The position numbers and the translations under genes were made by a program. From NCBI GenBank assembly GCA_017514975.1, contig JAFWIF010000036.1, forward strand, positions 1 through 41,271: a stretch of DNA of 41,271 bases. Direction: 5' to 3'. This DNA comes from Candidatus Saccharimonadota bacterium (lineage in GTDB: Bacteria; Patescibacteriota; Saccharimonadia; Saccharimonadales; Saccharimonadaceae). Below are positions 40,841 to 41,271 of the stretch, piece after piece. Position 1 is the first letter of the stretch. The number at the start of each line of letters is the position of its first letter. The notes below the pieces were generated by a model. That model was given only the letters and a program-made list of their open reading frames with translations, ran no database searches and was not told where the DNA came from.

Positions 40841-41037
40841 TTGCTATAAGTATACCACATTCTCCTCTCAGCAACAGCCTCACTCAACTTGCCATTTTTA
40901 AAAAAATTTTTGGAGAGCTCCGTGCCGCATTATGCCTCTACCGCTCCAGACAAGCTATATTTAAAAGGCTTATTGGGCTAGCTGTTCAATTTACGCCATA
41001 GCCAAAAAGAATAATTCCTAAAATAAACATAAAAAGC
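40841..41037. other. AT-rich intergenic stretch, nothing recognised
   Basis: Spacer upstream of tRNA-Ser and of the right-end promoter. It contains no frame with start signals and no clear hairpin; the short run AAAAAAATTTTT (about 40901) is symmetrical but has no stem. Confidence 0.3.
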
Positions 41038-41066
41038 TTGCAAAAAACATAACCATGTTATATTAT
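41038..41066 (+). promoter_or_regulatory. Promoter-like sequence at the right end
   Basis: TTGCAA (41038-41043), 17 nt, TATTAT (41061-41066). No open frame with a start site follows within the window. Confidence 0.5.
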
Positions 41067-41072
41067 CAAGGC

Positions 41073-41271
41073 AAAAGCAACTTTACATCATACAACGAAA
41101 GATAAAGGCCGGTTGGCACCCTTTCCTAAACTTTCCGCTTTTTAGTTTAGGCTAGCGCTTTGAGCTTGCTTTTATCCGTACTTGTATCGAGGTAGAGAGA
41201 ATGGTTCTTTAATGATAACATCTACTCTCTCCCACCCCCCCAACCTAGCCCTCTAGTTCTAGGTATGCAGA
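41073..41271 (+). ncRNA. Candidate structured RNA, cut by the window end
   Basis: Downstream of the promoter-like sequence there is no coding frame, but helices are seen: AAAAGCAA (41073-41080) with TTGCTTTT (41166-41173), and a perfect 8-bp hairpin CCTAAACT / AGTTTAGG (41125-41132 with 41144-41151). GATAAA (41101-41106) can also pair with TTTATC (41171-41176), so two folds compete. I do not recognise the 5' part of RNase P RNA, tmRNA or SRP RNA. The rest lies outside. Confidence 0.35.

Noticed and set aside
321-41271. UGA recoded as glycine (code 25)
   Set aside because: Genes such as pilT and pilC end in UGA at the expected length, long frames are intact under the standard bacterial code, and tRNA-Gly here has anticodon UCC, not UCA.

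Overview
The window looks like a chromosomal segment of a Patescibacteria/CPR bacterium, most likely Candidatus Saccharibacteria (TM7). This is an inference from several features together: a DnaG primase whose zinc ribbon has lost its metal ligands, a type IV pilus gene set (pilT, pilC, prepilin peptidase, pilin) without outer-membrane genes, very large modular surface proteins with Gram-positive-type domains, tRNAs with encoded CCA, and many mRNAs that appear leaderless. UGA is an ordinary stop here (for example in pilT and pilC), so the Gly-recoding of Gracilibacteria/Absconditabacteria does not apply.

Layout. 1-6.2 kb: a giant surface protein gene (minus strand) with a run of ten G between its best start codon and the rest of the frame, beside a broken membrane-protein gene. 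6.2-10.5 kb: queA and tgt (queuosine tRNA modification), separated by a two-gene minus-strand cassette of unknown function, followed by an AT-rich MazG-like gene. 10.6-17.3 kb: an AI-2E family permease, then the minus-strand dnaG, rpoD, pilT, pilC block. 17.4-22.1 kb: an unknown 517-aa protein, an intergenic region with tandem repeats and a large nested inverted repeat, a small membrane protein, mscL-orn-yjbR, and an unknown 212-aa gene. 22.1-25.3 kb: argS, a 495-bp gap that appears to encode a ~390-nt structured RNA, and a metallophosphoesterase. 25.3-33 kb: a Cna_B-type surface protein, tRNA-Arg, tyrS, an unknown gene with a long structured leader, a phosphomannomutase-like HAD protein, tpiA, a Pro/Thr-rich tail-anchored protein, and tRNA-Gly and tRNA-His. 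33.1-36.7 kb: operon of a PH-domain membrane protein, a SurA-like anchored protein and a UvrD/PcrA helicase. 36.7-41.3 kb: tRNA-Arg, ndk, xerC/D, prepilin peptidase, a second PH-domain protein, a pilin, tRNA-Met/Ile2, tRNA-Ser, and a second possible structured RNA that runs off the end.

Two promoter styles stand out. Most housekeeping units have an extended -10 box (TGnTAtaaT) only 6-8 nt before the ATG and no Shine-Dalgarno, so the mRNA should be leaderless. A second set (the unknown cassettes, rpoD, the 517-aa gene, the 212-aa genes) has a TTGACA-like -35, a 17-nt spacer and a -10, followed by a leader with a good Shine-Dalgarno. The + strand is C-rich and G-poor over most of the window whichever strand is coding, as expected of a lagging strand. 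The surface protein gene, the MazG gene and the two 212-aa genes depart from this.

Best candidates for something new: the poly-G switch at the giant surface protein, the ~390-nt RNA at 23.8-24.2 kb that shows a CCUCCU anti-Shine-Dalgarno loop, and the structured leader at 29.0-29.25 kb.
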